64,000 bases of DNA from Pempheris klunzingeri (GCF_042242105.1 NC_092020.1:1663001-1727000); one strand, 5' to 3'. Positions 47,001-63,217 are shown, counted from the first letter of the stretch. Translations and numbers: made by a program. Notes: generated by a model not told the origin, from the sequence alone.

Positions 47001-48450
47001 TTTTGAACGCACTCCGAAGGCCATCACCGTGATGAGAATTGACAGACGTGCGCAGATAATCCGGCCGTTGCAGAAGGTCAAACTAATTTATTTGATGTAG
47101 TCATTTTGTCCATATTTCTGAGGATCAATGTGCTGTGGTCTGGATGTGATTAGACTGATGAAACTGCCAGTGAAAACCCAGAGTCACATGCTGATGTGCA
47201 GGGATTGTAGAGTCAGTGAGTGAAAAGGTGATGATTCATACACAAATATTTCAGTAATTCAATCATTTTCAACCCCTGGTGTGAGTTAATAGTTTACAAT
47301 TATCCCAAATATTTAGATGTGGTTAGATGTGTGCGTCAGAGAATGTTATTGTGGATATTCTGTTTTGGCCACAGGATGCTGGTGTTATGCAACATATTGC
47401 TCTTGCATATTTCAGAGAAGGGAACGGCAAATGGAGCTGGGACTGTGTTATCAACTTGTCTCATTGGCAGGGAGCTCTGCCATATTACCTCCAGATCCTG
47501 TGGTGGCCCACATAACCAGAGTGGTCCAATCCAGACTGTCGGCGACAAGGCTGCAGTGCCGCAAGCCAGCTGGAGACTGTGGCGCCCTGAGGGAAATCAG
47601 TGCCAGAATGGTTGGAGATGGGAGAAATTGGCCTGCTGATTAGTCAGAGGAAGGAGTGTGTGGTAGACTACATATGACAAGAGGGGGAAAAAGAGACCTG
47701 GAGCCTGTTGACTACGCAGGTCTCCAAAAGTGTGGATCTTGAGTTGGGTTTGCTTTGTCAAAGAGCTATTTCAGAGGTTAACAATCAATGTTCATGATTT
47801 ATGTTTAAGTGCTGTGGATGAATCTCCATGACAACTGAGTCAAAATCATCGAGAGACAATCAGAACTCCTCCGATTAAGATATATCTTGTGTTTTGTTAC
47901 AACTGTGTTTTATAGATATATATTGTCATTCGTTATGTGTTTGTACACCAGTCTTCACTAATTAGAGTCCACAGGAGGAATTAAAGTGGTCGACAAATAC
48001 ATGTGCCTATATCTACATACAACTACTATTATAGTGTGTTATAAACCTTTTTCTTTATGTTTCTATAGTGCTGTTAAATGCTAAGGCTTTGGCTATGAAG
48101 TGATACCACTATTAGAATGATTCAGACAACGTTTAAGACTTGTAAAAAAGTGATTTGGGTATCTGATGTGTTTTTTCCACAAAAAAAACTTGACAAACTT
48201 CTTAAAATTACCTCTACTCCTTCTCCCTCCTTGAAAAATACAGAATTTCTGAATAATCAAGATGTCTCCAACTTCACTGAGGGTCTTTTTTCAGTCTATG
48301 TGCACTGGAGGCTTCATGTTTCCATGTAACACTTGTTCAATTTACAGTACGTACATGTGTTCAACTCAGATTTAAAGGCGAGCAGAGAGAAACTTTTCCC
48401 TTCAGCAGATGAATGAGAAAACAGCCATTTAGTGCCAAACTCTGCACAAT
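44010..48450. other. Intergenic region znf711 to kctd12
   Basis: No gene recognised. The segment 47317-47643 is open in all three + frames for about 190-330 bases, which argues against any one being coding. The frames show no family resemblance. Homopolymer runs (G, 46419-46427) and the CA repeat are the only clear structures. Confidence 0.45.
44615..44650 (+). repeat. (CA)n microsatellite
   Basis: An imperfect CA run of about 36 bases, followed by a short TA run. Confidence 0.9.
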
Positions 48451-48454
48451 AACT

Positions 48455-48760
48455 CCTGCACGGATGCTGTCATTCCCACCAGAGCTGTTCGCTGCTCTCC
48501 AGCTAACAAGCGCTGGATTACCAGTGATGTCACGGACCTCCTCAACAAGAAGGATGGCGTTCAAAGATGGAGACTGGACAGAGGAGAGAACTCAAGGTCC
48601 GGCTGAGAGAGGCAAAGCAGTCATACAGAAGGAAGGTGGGGCAGCCCTGGTGCTTGTGCTACACCCTCCCCAGTTATCGCCCCCACAACCCCCTCACTTT
48701 GAGGCATGGTGCAGCACAAACCATCTGCTACTGAACACCTCCAAGACTGAATTTGAGGGT
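48455..48760 (+). mobile_element. Decayed LINE fragment (5' flank of reverse transcriptase)
   Basis: One + frame reads CTDAVIPTRAVRCSPANKRW followed by ITSDVTDLLNKKD. Another frame continues LKVRLREAKQSYRRKVGQ, and a later one AWCSTNHLLLNTSKTE. These blocks are, in this order, typical of fish non-LTR retrotransposon ORF2 (the region just before the RT domain, then the block after the catalytic core). The frame changes and the RT core is missing, so it is an old, internally deleted copy without function. Confidence 0.75.
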
Positions 48761-49290
48761 TTTTTTTTTAATTTGTGTTGCAATTGGATGCCTAAACTAC
48801 CCTCGAGATCAATAAATCTATTAATCCGCCTTTGAAGGTCAAACATCCAAGTGAAGTAACAATTAGAAAGCCGTGTTTTGAGTGGAGGGGGCCTTTAAAT
48901 GAAACACTAACACTACATATCTGAGAGAATCAATGGAGGGAAACATGTCCTCTTGAGTATTCACTAGATGTCACTGTTCTCCCATCCTTCCAGGAAACAC
49001 TGGCTGCACTGTTCACTGAGAAGGTCCCCAGAAACAAACGCATCCAAATTAAATGCACATCATTATTTCTAAGTCAGTGGCTGAATTTTAATGAGACTCT
49101 GGCAAAATAAGAATTTGGCAGTATGTTCATATTCTTCTTTGTTCACTGTTTATTCAGTCAAGTAGGCGCTTTGCCAAAATATGCATGAATGAATGTTAGG
49201 AGCACAGCTTTGGGTACAGTTATCTTCAGTCATTTTATTAAAAGTATGAACAACATAAATAGAGGATGATTCTACGGCACTGCATAAATG

Positions 49291-49323
49291 CATGTATATA
49301 TATATATATAAATAAATGTATAT
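49291..49323 (+). repeat. (TA)n-rich tract
   Basis: A short imperfect TA/TAAA run, ordinary intergenic microsatellite. Confidence 0.7.
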
Positions 49324-49429
49324 ATTTGGGGCAAAAACTTCCATGACATGTCTCAGACTTCATTACCCATGCACCCAGATACAGCACAGCCCACTTCCAC
49401 TCTTGCAGGATATTCTGACCTGGATCACA

Positions 49430-51090
<1,661 letters not shown>

Positions 51091-52837
51091 GACTATCGGC
51101 TTTGTTCCCCCTGGTCCCCTACCCTGTCTCCAAGTGCCCCCCCCCCCAGCCTCCAGCCATCCTGTCCTTCTCTCTCTGACGGCTCCTGCACCAGTAGATG
51201 TACCGTAGATGTTGTGCCCTTCCATCTCGCTCTGCAGCCTCCAGCTTTTATCCTGTGAACAGTACCCAGCAGCTGCTCTGACTCTTCTGGAACCTGCAGC
51301 CCTCAACCCCAGATCCATTCCCATCATCCTCAGGTTCAGCTTTTGCCCTCGATGCCTAGTTGTAGTCCCCTGTCCTCAAACACAGCAACCCCACAGCCTT
51401 TCCTGCAGAGACCGACACCTTCTATGTACTATTTCCCCTTTGTACTCTACATATTGCATCTGCCTTGGTGAAGCACAATACTGTATCCAAGAGCTAATTT
51501 TGTTAAATAAGCGCCCGGTGTGTCTATATGACTAACTGAACCAGTCATAAGGGCACAAGGGAAAGGGCTTCAAAGAGTGACCGTGATGTACAGTGCTATA
51601 CTCTGCCTGCAGATCGGACTCTCTCCTGCTCCTTTGAACTAAATTACCAAATAATTGGACATCTTATCAGCCTTGAGGGACGTGAGCAGCCCCAGCGCAG
51701 GGAAGAAGTGTAACACAAAAATCTAATTTCCCTCAGTTTTTGTGAAATGTGTCCAGTACCATGTGGTTGGGAATGCGCCATACAGTAGTTTATCTGTTCA
51801 GCTGTTGTTATGAATGAATGACGGTTATGATAACACACCCACACATGGACAGGAAAAAACAAAAAATGTGTTCAACTATTTTATTTTGAAAGGGAAAAGT
51901 AGATTGTAGGTTTGCAGAGTTTCCTTTCCAGAAAAAAACGCTGTTTGTGTGGCAAAGCAAGCAACAGGCTTTGATTTAAAAAAAACAAAAAAACAACCCA
52001 AAATTCCAATATCTTGTAGACAGAAAGAAAAAAGGTCACTTAGAAGAAGTGTGTGTATTGATTGTGCAACGGAGCTTCGAGTATTTTAATCAGCCACACT
52101 GGGAGAGCTGAGTAGATGGAGGGTGTTACATCACTCGCCGCCCACCAGTCTACTTCTTTTTGCTCATTGTGCTTCTTTGACATTTCCTTGCTCAATTACA
52201 TATTTAAGAGCATTTTACATAGAAGCGCTCCTCGGGCTAGGCTTACACCATGACTACGTGTTGTTTCAAATAAAAAAAAAATAATAATAATGTGTTAGTC
52301 ACCTTAGCGGATCACGTTTTGAGTGTTCTGTATAATGTTATTCTGAATACTCAGTTCAGTATTAGTTGAAGCTGTTGCATATTTGATGATAGCTCTCACT
52401 TACTGTAAGTGAGTACCCATAAGAAAGGGTAGGATTATGCTGTAGCCAGCCACAGCCAAATGTTTTCTCACCACTGTAGCAAGGGCACTGTGAGGGCAAT
52501 CTAAAGTGGACGGGTATAACTTAAGTTATAACGGCGCGATGTAAGAAAGAGGGTCGTTTCCAGATACAGCCTCAGGACGGGTCTGCACACCATATACCTC
52601 AGACTTAAACACAAACTGAAGGCACTGACATCCAATAAAACATCCAGCCGATCACGTGGAAATGCAGACGCAGTGAGGAAATTATCCAAATTGTAGATGC
52701 TGCATTAAGAGGTTGAATATGACGTGAATTTTTTTTGAGTTGAGAAACAGCCGTCGAGGCAGCACACTGCAGGATTTCTCCTGAGCTAGAAGGTGTCAGG
52801 TTGTAGTTCTGGCAAAACGTCTGACAGTGACAATAAA
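51091..52837 (+). other. kctd12 3' UTR with poly(A) signals
   Basis: No coding signal. AATAAA occurs near 52269 and at 52832-52837; the latter would give a 1.7-kb UTR, usual for KCTD12. A C-run lies at about 51139. Confidence 0.45.
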
Positions 52838-54119
52838 TGTATTCTGAAATGTCTGGAAACCGCAATGTTGTGTTTCAGTGTGATGAAGTGCTGTTGACAT
52901 CTGAGTCAATATGTTAGACCTGCTGCAGTGTGTCGCTGCAGGTGTAGACAACACTGAAATTAAAAGTGTTCAGCAAAAAGCAAATTGATTTGTCAAATAA
53001 AAGATGTTTTCTTTCTATTTGGGTTGTATTTTCCATTCGTGACATAATGTTTTCTCAGTATTGATTGGCATTCGGTACAAACGATGAGGAAAGTGTTACA
53101 CGCCTTCATATTACTGGAACTGAAATTTTTTAATTTTCACTGACAATACAACTCAATCTGAAGTAAACCAATTCAAATTTTACTCTCACCAATTCCCATT
53201 AAAGGAGATGTGCTTGAGCGTAAACTCTACCACATATTGAATGTTCAACACTCTACCCTCAGGCTCCATCGCACTCCTCCATCTGCTTTTCTACTTTTTC
53301 CCCACATTTTTTCTTCTTTTTTCCTTATTGAGCTGTTGACCAGGAATCACAGCCAAGATAGAAATGAGGACATGCATAGATAAAAGACTCGCCTGTTAAA
53401 GCAGACTGTTATTTTGTTGGCAATATTTGACCTAATTACTAATTGCAGTACAAAATCTTGATACAGATTGGGCCTAAGATTCATCACTGTGGAATAATGT
53501 ACTTGCATACGCGTCACGCCATCAGAGATGCTTTTTGTCTGTGGCCAACACAAAACATTTCTACTGAACACACCCACATAGAAAAGTGTGCATAATTTAC
53601 ACTTGAACAACAAGCAAGGGTTATGTTTACGCAGGTGAGGCATTCAGGTGTTGCTCTATATAAACTCTGACTCATGAGTTTTTTAACTGAAAGATTATCA
53701 CACGCTAATTACCTTAGTTTAATACCTCTAAACCTGATCTCCGTCTGGCCTAGATAAAAGCATGGTCGATGAGCTTCGCATAAACTGTTAAAAAATTTAT
53801 GTGGCTCCCCTCCTGAAAAACAGATGATTTCTGTCGCATGACGAATCCTCAGAGACCGGGACAGTACCGCGCCTGCAGTCTCTTCAGCCCAAACAAACAC
53901 ACAGTCACAGGCAGCATTCCTCTGTCACTGTCCATCAGCACACTGCTGCAACACAGGAACGCCAAGGTCAGTCATTAGCACGAGCGTGGAGAGACACGCC
54001 CCATGTGTGAAATTTCGGGCATCAGTGTCCCAAGCCGCTCTCGATCTTTACCTCCATGAGTTGCCTTGAGACTCAACATTCAACAGTGAATTTGTTAGAA
54101 GTATTGACACTTTGACATT

Positions 54120-54120
<1 letters not shown>

Positions 54121-54153
<33 letters not shown>
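54121..54153 (+). repeat. (AGC)11 trinucleotide repeat
   Basis: Eleven perfect AGC units in non-coding DNA. Not part of a supported reading frame. Confidence 0.95.
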
Positions 54154-54155
<2 letters not shown>

Positions 54156-56522
54156 TCTGGTGGAATGCTGTTGAGGTTTTTTTTCTTTTTTAATGCTCTG
54201 TTGTGAAATTTAAGGCTGAAAAGTGAAGCCCAGCTGACCGTGTGTCATACAAGAAGCAGGTTCTAGTTTAGTGCTATGCCTGTTCTACCCAGAGCGTTAC
54301 AATAAAGATATTTTACCATGAGATTTTGCTTCTCTGTCTTTTCAAACAAGCAGCAGTTTGCACTATTGGCTCATCACACAACACACATTAAATGTAAATG
54401 TGAATTTGCATTTTATTTATATTCTTATGTTCCTACCACGAGGTTTGAGGTTAATACAATTTCTCTGTGAGCTTGTGCAATTCATTATTAATCTCTTGCC
54501 ATGGAAGTACAAGGCAAAAATGACTGTGCCCGCACAGTACAAGACTGTTCTCTCTACCTTGAGGCGGTGATTTGACCCATGTCGCATTCCTGGTGTGCTA
54601 TTGTAACTGTAGGCGGCTCAACATGGCGACGTGCCACGGCTCTGTCTGCTTTCCTCTCTCAGAATGATCCCCTTGTCTTGTAGCCAGCTGGGTCATCGCT
54701 TCCCCTATTTGGAAAAAGAAAGGAAGCGAGCAGAGAAGAACAGGAACGGATGTATGTCAAAGGGAAAAGGGGATTGAAAAATGGGGCAAGGAAGCAGAGA
54801 GACGGGGAGACAGATAACCGAGCAGAAGCGAGACAAGACTGGGAGAGTGTTTAGGCGGGAAGGATTTGGCGTTCCCATCTTATCTCTCTTCCTGAGCAAC
54901 TCCAGCATGAAGTGTCCTGTTGTTCGAAGAGGTGCTGGATCGTCCTGACAAACAAAGCCCTTCACTGGGCCGTGCTGTAATGTGTTCCTCTGTGGCCTGT
55001 CTGCTCCGTCAACACTCACAGTTAGATTCAGTTACACCAGACAGATATAGATCCACAGGATTACTCAGTATGGCTGGGATTAATATTGATTCACTGCATG
55101 ATGGCATCAAAAGAAAGGGAGAAAAATGTATATTTTCTAACAGAGTGAAAAATTCTGTCTCATCTTTATCTGAATCTTGACCTGTGCCTTTGAATTGACT
55201 ACAACCAGTCCAGTTTCCTAGACTGAATCCTCTTTTATGAATAGCTATACGGCTTGCCTTAGAGTGACAACACAGAGCACTACAATGAGTCACTTTCTCA
55301 ACATCATAGACTGTGTGAACTATCAGATGTTGTCTACAAGCTGTTTCTGTTCATTCTGAACATTCAGCTGCAGCCATCTGCAGCTCGGTGGTTGCTTCTG
55401 CCTTATCGGCCTCAATAACCTGCCCACTTTGGGGCCGCATGCCAGCATAGTTTGGCTCTGTGTTGCTTTTGTTTTGCTTGTGCTTACGTGGAAGTTTGGA
55501 GGGCAGGATGGATGAATATTTGGGCGTCTGCCTTGGGTGGGTCAGCGCTGGGTAGGGCTGCGAGGCCACATGGGGGCAATGATCTAGGTGCACTCCCTGT
55601 CCCACAAATACGCTGAGCAGGCATTTGGCATCTCTAAACGCGCAAACCGACACAAACGCAGACACACACATGCACAGAGGGACGGAAGTTACTAGGAGAG
55701 GTTGCGCAACAGCCCCTCCTGTGTGGTCTAACGACTCAGAGCTGTGAAGTTTTAGATCTAACTGGCTGCCTTCTTTTCACTCTTCTCTGTCATCAGTTAA
55801 ACTGCATTAGCAGGCAAACAAGCCACGTGCCTCCCTCGTCCCCCCCGTGGCAGCAATAACAGGAGAATTTCATGGTAACATAGAAAAGCATCATTGCTGC
55901 TCATTACCTGGGAGTGGGTACGTGTCAGCCAATAGGAGGACGGAGTGGAAAACTGGAGAGCGCATGCAGCCTCCTGAGGCCTACTGCTGCTTTCTCCATC
56001 AATATGTGACATATCTGTGCGAGAGCCTGCACGTTGTGTGTGAACGTCAGCCTAAGAGCTTTGCATGCTTTTGTTCATTTGCACATGCATACGTGCCCCG
56101 TTGTGTTTGTGTTTGCGCTTGACGACAACGCGCTTCGCCCACGCTGCCATGTAAGCCCATATGCACAGAGTACAGTAGGTCTGGCTCGAGGCCTCTTTAT
56201 CTCATTGTGTGTTGGGTTATTTATAGTGAGCCAGGCATTGAGTCAGATGTGTGCCGCCACTGCACTTCACAATCCTCCAGCATGGGCACACATGCTCCCC
56301 TGCCCCTCCTCCTCCTCCTCCTCCTCTTCCTCACACACATGGCCTACAGAGAGCAGCTATTGCAAAACATATTGCTCCCACAACACTGCGGGGACTCCGT
56401 CATGCAAGGTCAGGGGGCACTTATACCCAAGAGCAGTGACAGAGGGGAATATGGGACAAGGTTGAGCAGCTGAGAAAGAGCAGATTTAGTTAACTAATGA
56501 TGTATGGTACTGTATCTTCTCA

Positions 56523-56544
56523 TCTCTCTCTCTCTCTCTCTCTC
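56523..56544 (+). repeat. (TC)n microsatellite
   Basis: About eleven perfect TC units in intergenic DNA. Confidence 0.9.
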
Positions 56545-58904
56545 ATGCGGTCTCCTCATTATTCTCTTTCAATATTTTTGTTTCTCTTTTGAGCTCCAAG
56601 ACACAGACAGAATAACTGATAGAGGAAAGCATGAGGGATGTGTGGGGACACAAAGTGCTTCTGAAGCAAGTTGCAGGATTAATAAGGAGAGCAACAAAAA
56701 GGATAATTCAAGTGGCAAAGTTTCGCATATACAATGCCGTACTGCCAGATCGTACGTGTGAAGAAGCAGACGAGCGGGGCGGAAGCACTTTGACAGGAAA
56801 TGAGGGCAAAAAAAAGAAAATAAAGAGAAATAAAGAGTAATGCCATATTGGGCAAAGTGAGGTGGAAGTTGTTGCAATAACTGACTAAGGAAACAGTTAG
56901 AAGACTGTTGAACTTCCTCTATTTGACTCAGTTGCAACTGGCATTAGAAAGTTGTAAATTGTTCTATTACAAATACAACATATTAATTTTGTTACTATAC
57001 TATAGTTATATGCTGTTGCCATGGATGGATTAAAGGACCTCTAGACCCTGGAGCCCATCACCCCAACAGGTCGAGGAGTCTGATGCAATATTTATTTTCA
57101 TATATATTATATTTTCATATAGAACTGCAAGCAAACATAACATTTCTCCATTAAAAAGTCCCAAAATTATTGTGACTGTAAGGAGGATTGTTTACTTCTA
57201 ATCCGGTTTTGTTTTTATGTTGTTGTGTGACAGGCTTCTTTCTTTGCAAATGAACCTCTAAAGATGGCAAATTGCATGCTATCAATCATTGTAGGGTGGG
57301 AAAAAAAGAGTTTATAAATATAATTATATAATATAATTACAAGTCTAGTAGTACATTTAATGTATTTTATTATGTATTTACTTCTAATAATGTTGTAACA
57401 AGTGCACAGTACACCATCTTTGTGAAAACAGTGTGAAAGGAGTCACCATGTCTCTGCTGACCTAATATGTCTTGCTTTTAGCGGTGAGGTGTCGGCGTTG
57501 TTGTTAGGATGGGATTCACCTTGGCCATCTGGAGACTTGGGCTCTAATCTGCCCTCCTAATTATCAGTAATCTGAGGACTCAGGCTCGTCCTTGGTGCTG
57601 CTGTCCTGGAGAGGGTTGGACCCTGGCTAAAACCAGGCAGGAGAGGAGAAGCAGGTGGCAGGGGGACTGCAGGCTCTGGGGGGGGGGGGTGCCAGGATGG
57701 GCTTTAGGTTGCTTAGGCAGGCTGGTTGTGGGCTGCGGTAGCCAAGCAGCAGCTTGGGGTGTTTAAAGCACAGGAAGATAAAGCGCAGCCACATGGAGCG
57801 GGTGAATCAGCAGGACACTTGGACTGGACGGAGATATGTGCAAAAACACAAAAAAGAATCATAGAAGTCTTTTCACAATCAAATGAATTGAAAAACAGGT
57901 TTATTTCAAACACATCCCCTTCTCTCCCCCTTTATTCCCTCTAACCTCTACCCTCCTGTTTGCTTTTCTTACTCGGCAGCAGCTCCCAGTCTCCAGCTGC
58001 TCACGTCACGCCTTTCCTCTACATTATGTAGATTGACAGATTTGTAATTGCTCAGAGACTTGTGAGCGCACTCCAGTGCTTCTCATATGGGCGACCGTGT
58101 TTATGCTTATGCAAAGTTAGTCTGAAGAACACAGTATTATCATGTCTGATCACGCCTCTGTATGTATTTGCTCCGACAGCAATCAGAGAGGAAATACAAT
58201 GAAAGAGAAGACTGTAGGGGCGGTGAGGCCCACTCTGTCATTACGCACCACACTGATCATTTTACAAAGCAGATGTTGGATATCTGTGCTGAATGTGAGG
58301 TAATTAGATATATAACACGCTGTAATTGCCAAAACTATGTAGCGTGAGCTATCTCTAGAACAGCAGTGTAGAGCCATATGTACAACTTCACACTCTGGAT
58401 AAAAAGCTTTACTCAGCCTGAGACACATTACTATGCATTTGTGTGGCTCTGGCCCCTGCACATCATTATGGTGTTACCATGGAGATGATGCTGTCTCTTG
58501 TTTGCCAGTCTCCCCATTCTCGGGTCACAACACCTGTCAGCGGGCTCGGTGAATTTTAAAAAGTACCCAGGGGATGACTGACCTGGTCATATTCAAGGTA
58601 TTTCAAAGGGAGCCATTACATTCATTTTCAAACAGCTCCATCCCACTTTCACTCATTGTGAGGCATTAAAGTCAAACTGAAATTACTCCGTCTTCTTTAC
58701 ACTGTTTGTAATGATACTGCAGCTATTTTTCAAAAGACGATTCAACCAAATTTGGGATATATTTGAGGAGCATTGAATGTTCTGTATAGCCTACAGACAT
58801 TGACAGTCCACATAGCTTTGGTAATCACCTCAAACAATTTAACACATGTGTTGTGTTAAAACACTGAACATCTGAGAGGATCAATCTTTGTGTAAAAGAA
58901 TGTT

Positions 58905-59369
58905 TACAACACTTACAAAATACAATTATTTACCCTCTTCCAAGAGTTAGATGAGATGGTTGACGCCACAGTCATGTCTGTTTGTCACTCTTAACTCAGC
59001 AAGATAATGGGAAACAGGAAAACACCTAATCTGGATCTGTCACTATGGTAACAGTCTCCAGGAAGTCAGTGGTGACTATGAGAAGTTACTGGCTTTCTAT
59101 TGGCCAAGAAGTAGTCTGGTACTTAACTAAATTACAGTGTTTAACAAACAACAATACAATGCATTACTTAGTGAGTTTTAGAGTAGTCATATTATTTACC
59201 TTTGGCCAGAACCAAGCTAGCTGTCTTTATGCAGAGCCAAAATGGCTGGCTGTTGGCAGTAGCTTTACATTTATGGCACAGACATGAGAGTGGTATCAGT
59301 CTTCTCATTTAACTTTTGGCAAAAAAGCCAATAAACATATTTCCCAAAATGGCCAACTATTCCTTTAAG
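58905..59369 (-). mobile_element. Non-autonomous fold-back DNA element, percomorph-type repeat
   Basis: The - strand begins CTTAAAGGAATAGTTGGCC (from 59369) and runs through TTTTGGGAAATATG, AAATGAGAAGACTGATACC and CTCATGTCTGTG. The opposite end (58937-58983) carries a decayed inverted copy of the same subterminal block (gagttagatgagatggttg, cagtcatgtctgt). I recognise the sequence as a repeat abundant in spiny-rayed fishes. It has no coding capacity. Long subterminal inverted repeats make it a fold-back or MITE-like element. Confidence 0.7.
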
Positions 59370-60204
59370 TTTGTATTCTAATTTGAAAGCGGAAACTAGC
59401 AAGCCAGGCTATCTGACTGCTCCTGCACGCTCACTGTTGTGTTGGCTCCCAGTTTTGGGTCCAGCTAGCTTTTTTCACCAGCTTTGTATCATAACACTAT
59501 CAAAATTCTCCACAAATAATAGAGTATCCATTCCAGTACCTTGTTAGGCTTTTGTTTTGTCAGTGTAACAATAAGAATGCATGAGGTGCTATCATTCGAG
59601 TTAAATATGAGGATTCAGGTGGGGTGAAAAAACAACATTACGCACAGCAGAGGAGACATTTTGTGACAGAGAGGTGCTAAACCCTGGCAACGGTGACACA
59701 TTAGAGTTGCTAATAGCAGTAATGATGGCAATGGAGGGATGTGTCACACTGAACAGATGGGAAGACTGAGAGAGAGAGAGGCAGGGAGAGAAGAGAGGAT
59801 GTGTGAGAAAGTGCTTTGGCTTTTGCATATATCCCTGGAGAAGTGGCCTGGGGGAAAGGGTTGAGTGCTCTCTTACGCTGTTCTCCTCCACAAGGCTTAG
59901 TGGTGGAGGAAAGCATGGAGCCCATCCCCCAGTGGATTATTCTTCTGACACTGCTAAACCCCCATACTCCCACGTCCAGGCAGTTCTCAAACACATGTAT
60001 TCATTATGAAAGACATTGAATGCACCGAACACACAAACACAAGCAGTGGTGAACATATTTCTGCCAACCCCTCCCTCCCTGTCATCTTCTTCCTGTCTTT
60101 ATCTGTCCTTCTTTCAAATGCCAGTACATTCCCAGAATATAACGACACACACATGCAAACACCACACTTGCTCTCACATACGTGCGTGCACTTTCTTTCA
60201 CATG

Positions 60205-60206
<2 letters not shown>

Positions 60207-60263
<57 letters not shown>
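60207..60263 (+). repeat. (CA)n microsatellite
   Basis: An almost perfect CA run of 57 bases. It creates spurious Thr/His-rich open frames in all + frames. Confidence 0.97.
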
Positions 60264-60266
<3 letters not shown>

Positions 60267-61799
60267 CGTATTCAGGTATTCAGAAAGCCAAGGCAGTGGG
60301 AGAATATTCTGCGCCGCCTCCGTTTAACACAAGCAGCTTTTCCTGTTATATAAGATGGGTTACCGTGACGATGAGCCCAGTTGAAGGAAAGAGAGCGGGG
60401 CCTTGTGTGTCTCTGTATGTCTGCACACACGTGTGTGTTTGGGTGGTGTGTGACTGCTGCTGGGTAACATATTGTACCTGCATGAGCACATATGATGGGC
60501 TGTGAGAGAGATTAGCTGTTCATATATATTTTCAAACACTGTAGCAGCATGTAGCCTACTGCTTCACCGCGAGAGTGAGCGTGTGTGTGATTTAAAACTG
60601 TGTGAGCGTGACTCTATTGGATGATGCAGTGCATAAACAGTACATGCAGGACTGTCATGACCATTTCACTTGGTCTAAGGCCATGTCCAAACTCACGTGG
60701 CTAAATTTGAAAATATTTATGATCTTTTTTTTGTGTGTAAGTTTTTCCCACAGCGTTTTCTTATTGAAATACCACAACAACAACAATAAAGGGCTCAAAT
60801 CTTTTCTGTTGGGCCTTTGCAGCCATACGCTGCAGCTTTACTATTTCCTCCAGAGACTTTTTGAAATGCTGTTTATTGTCTACAGAGCAGGCATGAAGAA
60901 CTGGGCATGACAAAATCCTCCATACGAGTCAATTTTGAATTTACCCGACGCGATGTGTTCTCTGTGGTCAAAAACCCTGGATTAGTGTGAAATGGAAGGC
61001 CAAAACAAGAAAAAAAGATGCATTCGGAAATTTATCCGCTTTAGTGTGGACATGGGCACAAGTTTTCTGTGACTTGCTTAGCCAGTCTGAGGCTGCGTAA
61101 TATCATGTAGACAGAAAGAGAGAGGCTCATTGCCCGCACACTGGTTTCTAGAAAAATAGGCTGTTTGGAAAGAGAGAGGGAGCAATTCAAAATGGTTGAT
61201 GGGCTTTCAAATACCAAGAGGTAGCTGCAGAATGTGCAGGTGCCACCGTTCGACTGTTCTGAGAAGTCGCACCCTCGCAACCTCCTCTGTCCTCACACAG
61301 AGATGAGATGAAGAATCAACATACCGTGAAAAATGGCTGGTCAAGCTTCAGTCAGGAGGTCTCACATCACCCAGTTAGTCACAGTGTTCCTACCAGGATA
61401 ATGTACTTATGAGCAAAGGTAAAAGGGTAAAATTCTGAAATTAAATGAAACTGTCCTCCATTCTCCTTATCTCTCATTTCCTTTCTTCTCCCTCTGAGCT
61501 CCTTTCTCTGCTAATTTCTGCTTCTGTAATGCTCCTACACGCTCTTGTGCCAGCATGTGTGTGCTATTGTACTCTTGGAGACAAAAGCTGTAAAGCTCAA
61601 AGCTGAGGTGTGTGTTTCTGTGCCAGCCACACACTACTGACACATTTTGATAAGGCAAACCAAAAAAAAAAAGCTAAATGTTATAGAATTTCTGCTCTCT
61701 ATGAAGCTGCACTGTTAGCTAAGACCTTTATTCAAACAGACCACACACCTGAGTATGAATTGTATGATAAATCCACCCACTCATCATAACTGCACAACT

Positions 61800-61990
61800 T
61801 AAATTATATTAGCTTAGCACAAAGACTGGAAACAGGGGGAAACTGTTAATCTGAATTAAAATACCCACCAACACCTCTAATTATCTAATTAATATGTTAT
61901 ATCTTTACTGTACACAAAAAATTCACACAATCAGAAATAAATATGAGTGTAAAAATGACTAGCGGTTTTAAGAACTTTAGACAGAGCGAG
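61800..61990 (+). mobile_element. Internal fragment of the same fold-back repeat family
   Basis: Contains ttagcttagcacaaagactgg, aacagggggaaac, accaacacctctaatt and gtaaaaatgact in the order found in the middle of the percomorph repeat seen complete at 58905-59369. No ends are visible. It lies just upstream of the acceptor at 62158. Confidence 0.6.
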
Positions 61991-62139
61991 GCTTGTAGTT
62001 TTAAAGTACAGACATGAGGGGGGGTGTTGAGCTTCTAATTTAAATCTCAGCAGCAGAAAGAACAAGCATATTTACAGCTCCTGTAAGTAACTGTAACTTA
62101 GCATAAAATATTTTGAATTTCACACATCTAAATATGTAA

Positions 62140-62727
<588 letters not shown>

Positions 62728-63217
62728 AGCGCTTTGCTGTGACACCATAGTGAACGAACATTACAAAGACTTTATAACGATGGTGAGAGCCTGTCGTGAG
62801 CAGTGGCTGTATTCAAACACACTGCTCTGATTCAAACTGTGTGAAGATTGCCAGCAAGTTTACTTCTCTGAAGTTGTGGCTTTTGCATGTCAACAGAACT
62901 GAATAGTTTGATTAGCTGTAGTGCTTAGGCTGAGCTCATCTAGCTTCACACATACACGATTAAATTATTTCCCATCATAGAAAACAACTCTCCTGTAGAG
63001 ATTGTTAGTGACACTTCACTGTTCCACACAGCTGTTTGGAGGCATTAAAGAATATGTTGAATCATTTTCTTTTCACCCAGTCAAAGCATAATATATGTAA
63101 TGTTGTTAATTAGAGATCTCTGCCCTGCTCTCTGTACTGTGTCCACTGATCAAGCAACTGGAAAATGTAAGCTAAGTGTGAAATTTTAAGCATTTGATCT
63201 TGCTGACGCAAAATAAA
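62728..63217 (+). other. 3' UTR of the proline-rich gene
   Basis: Non-coding sequence ending in AATAAA at 63212-63217. Beyond it (63218-63670) I see AT-rich intergenic DNA. Confidence 0.45.

Noticed and set aside
47317-47643. Overlapping open frames in all three + frames
   Set aside because: Simultaneous openness in three frames reflects stop-poor base composition. No splice signals, homology or codon bias favour any of them.
60006-60505. Several Thr/His-rich open frames
   Set aside because: Generated by the CA repeat; every frame of a dinucleotide repeat without stops stays open.
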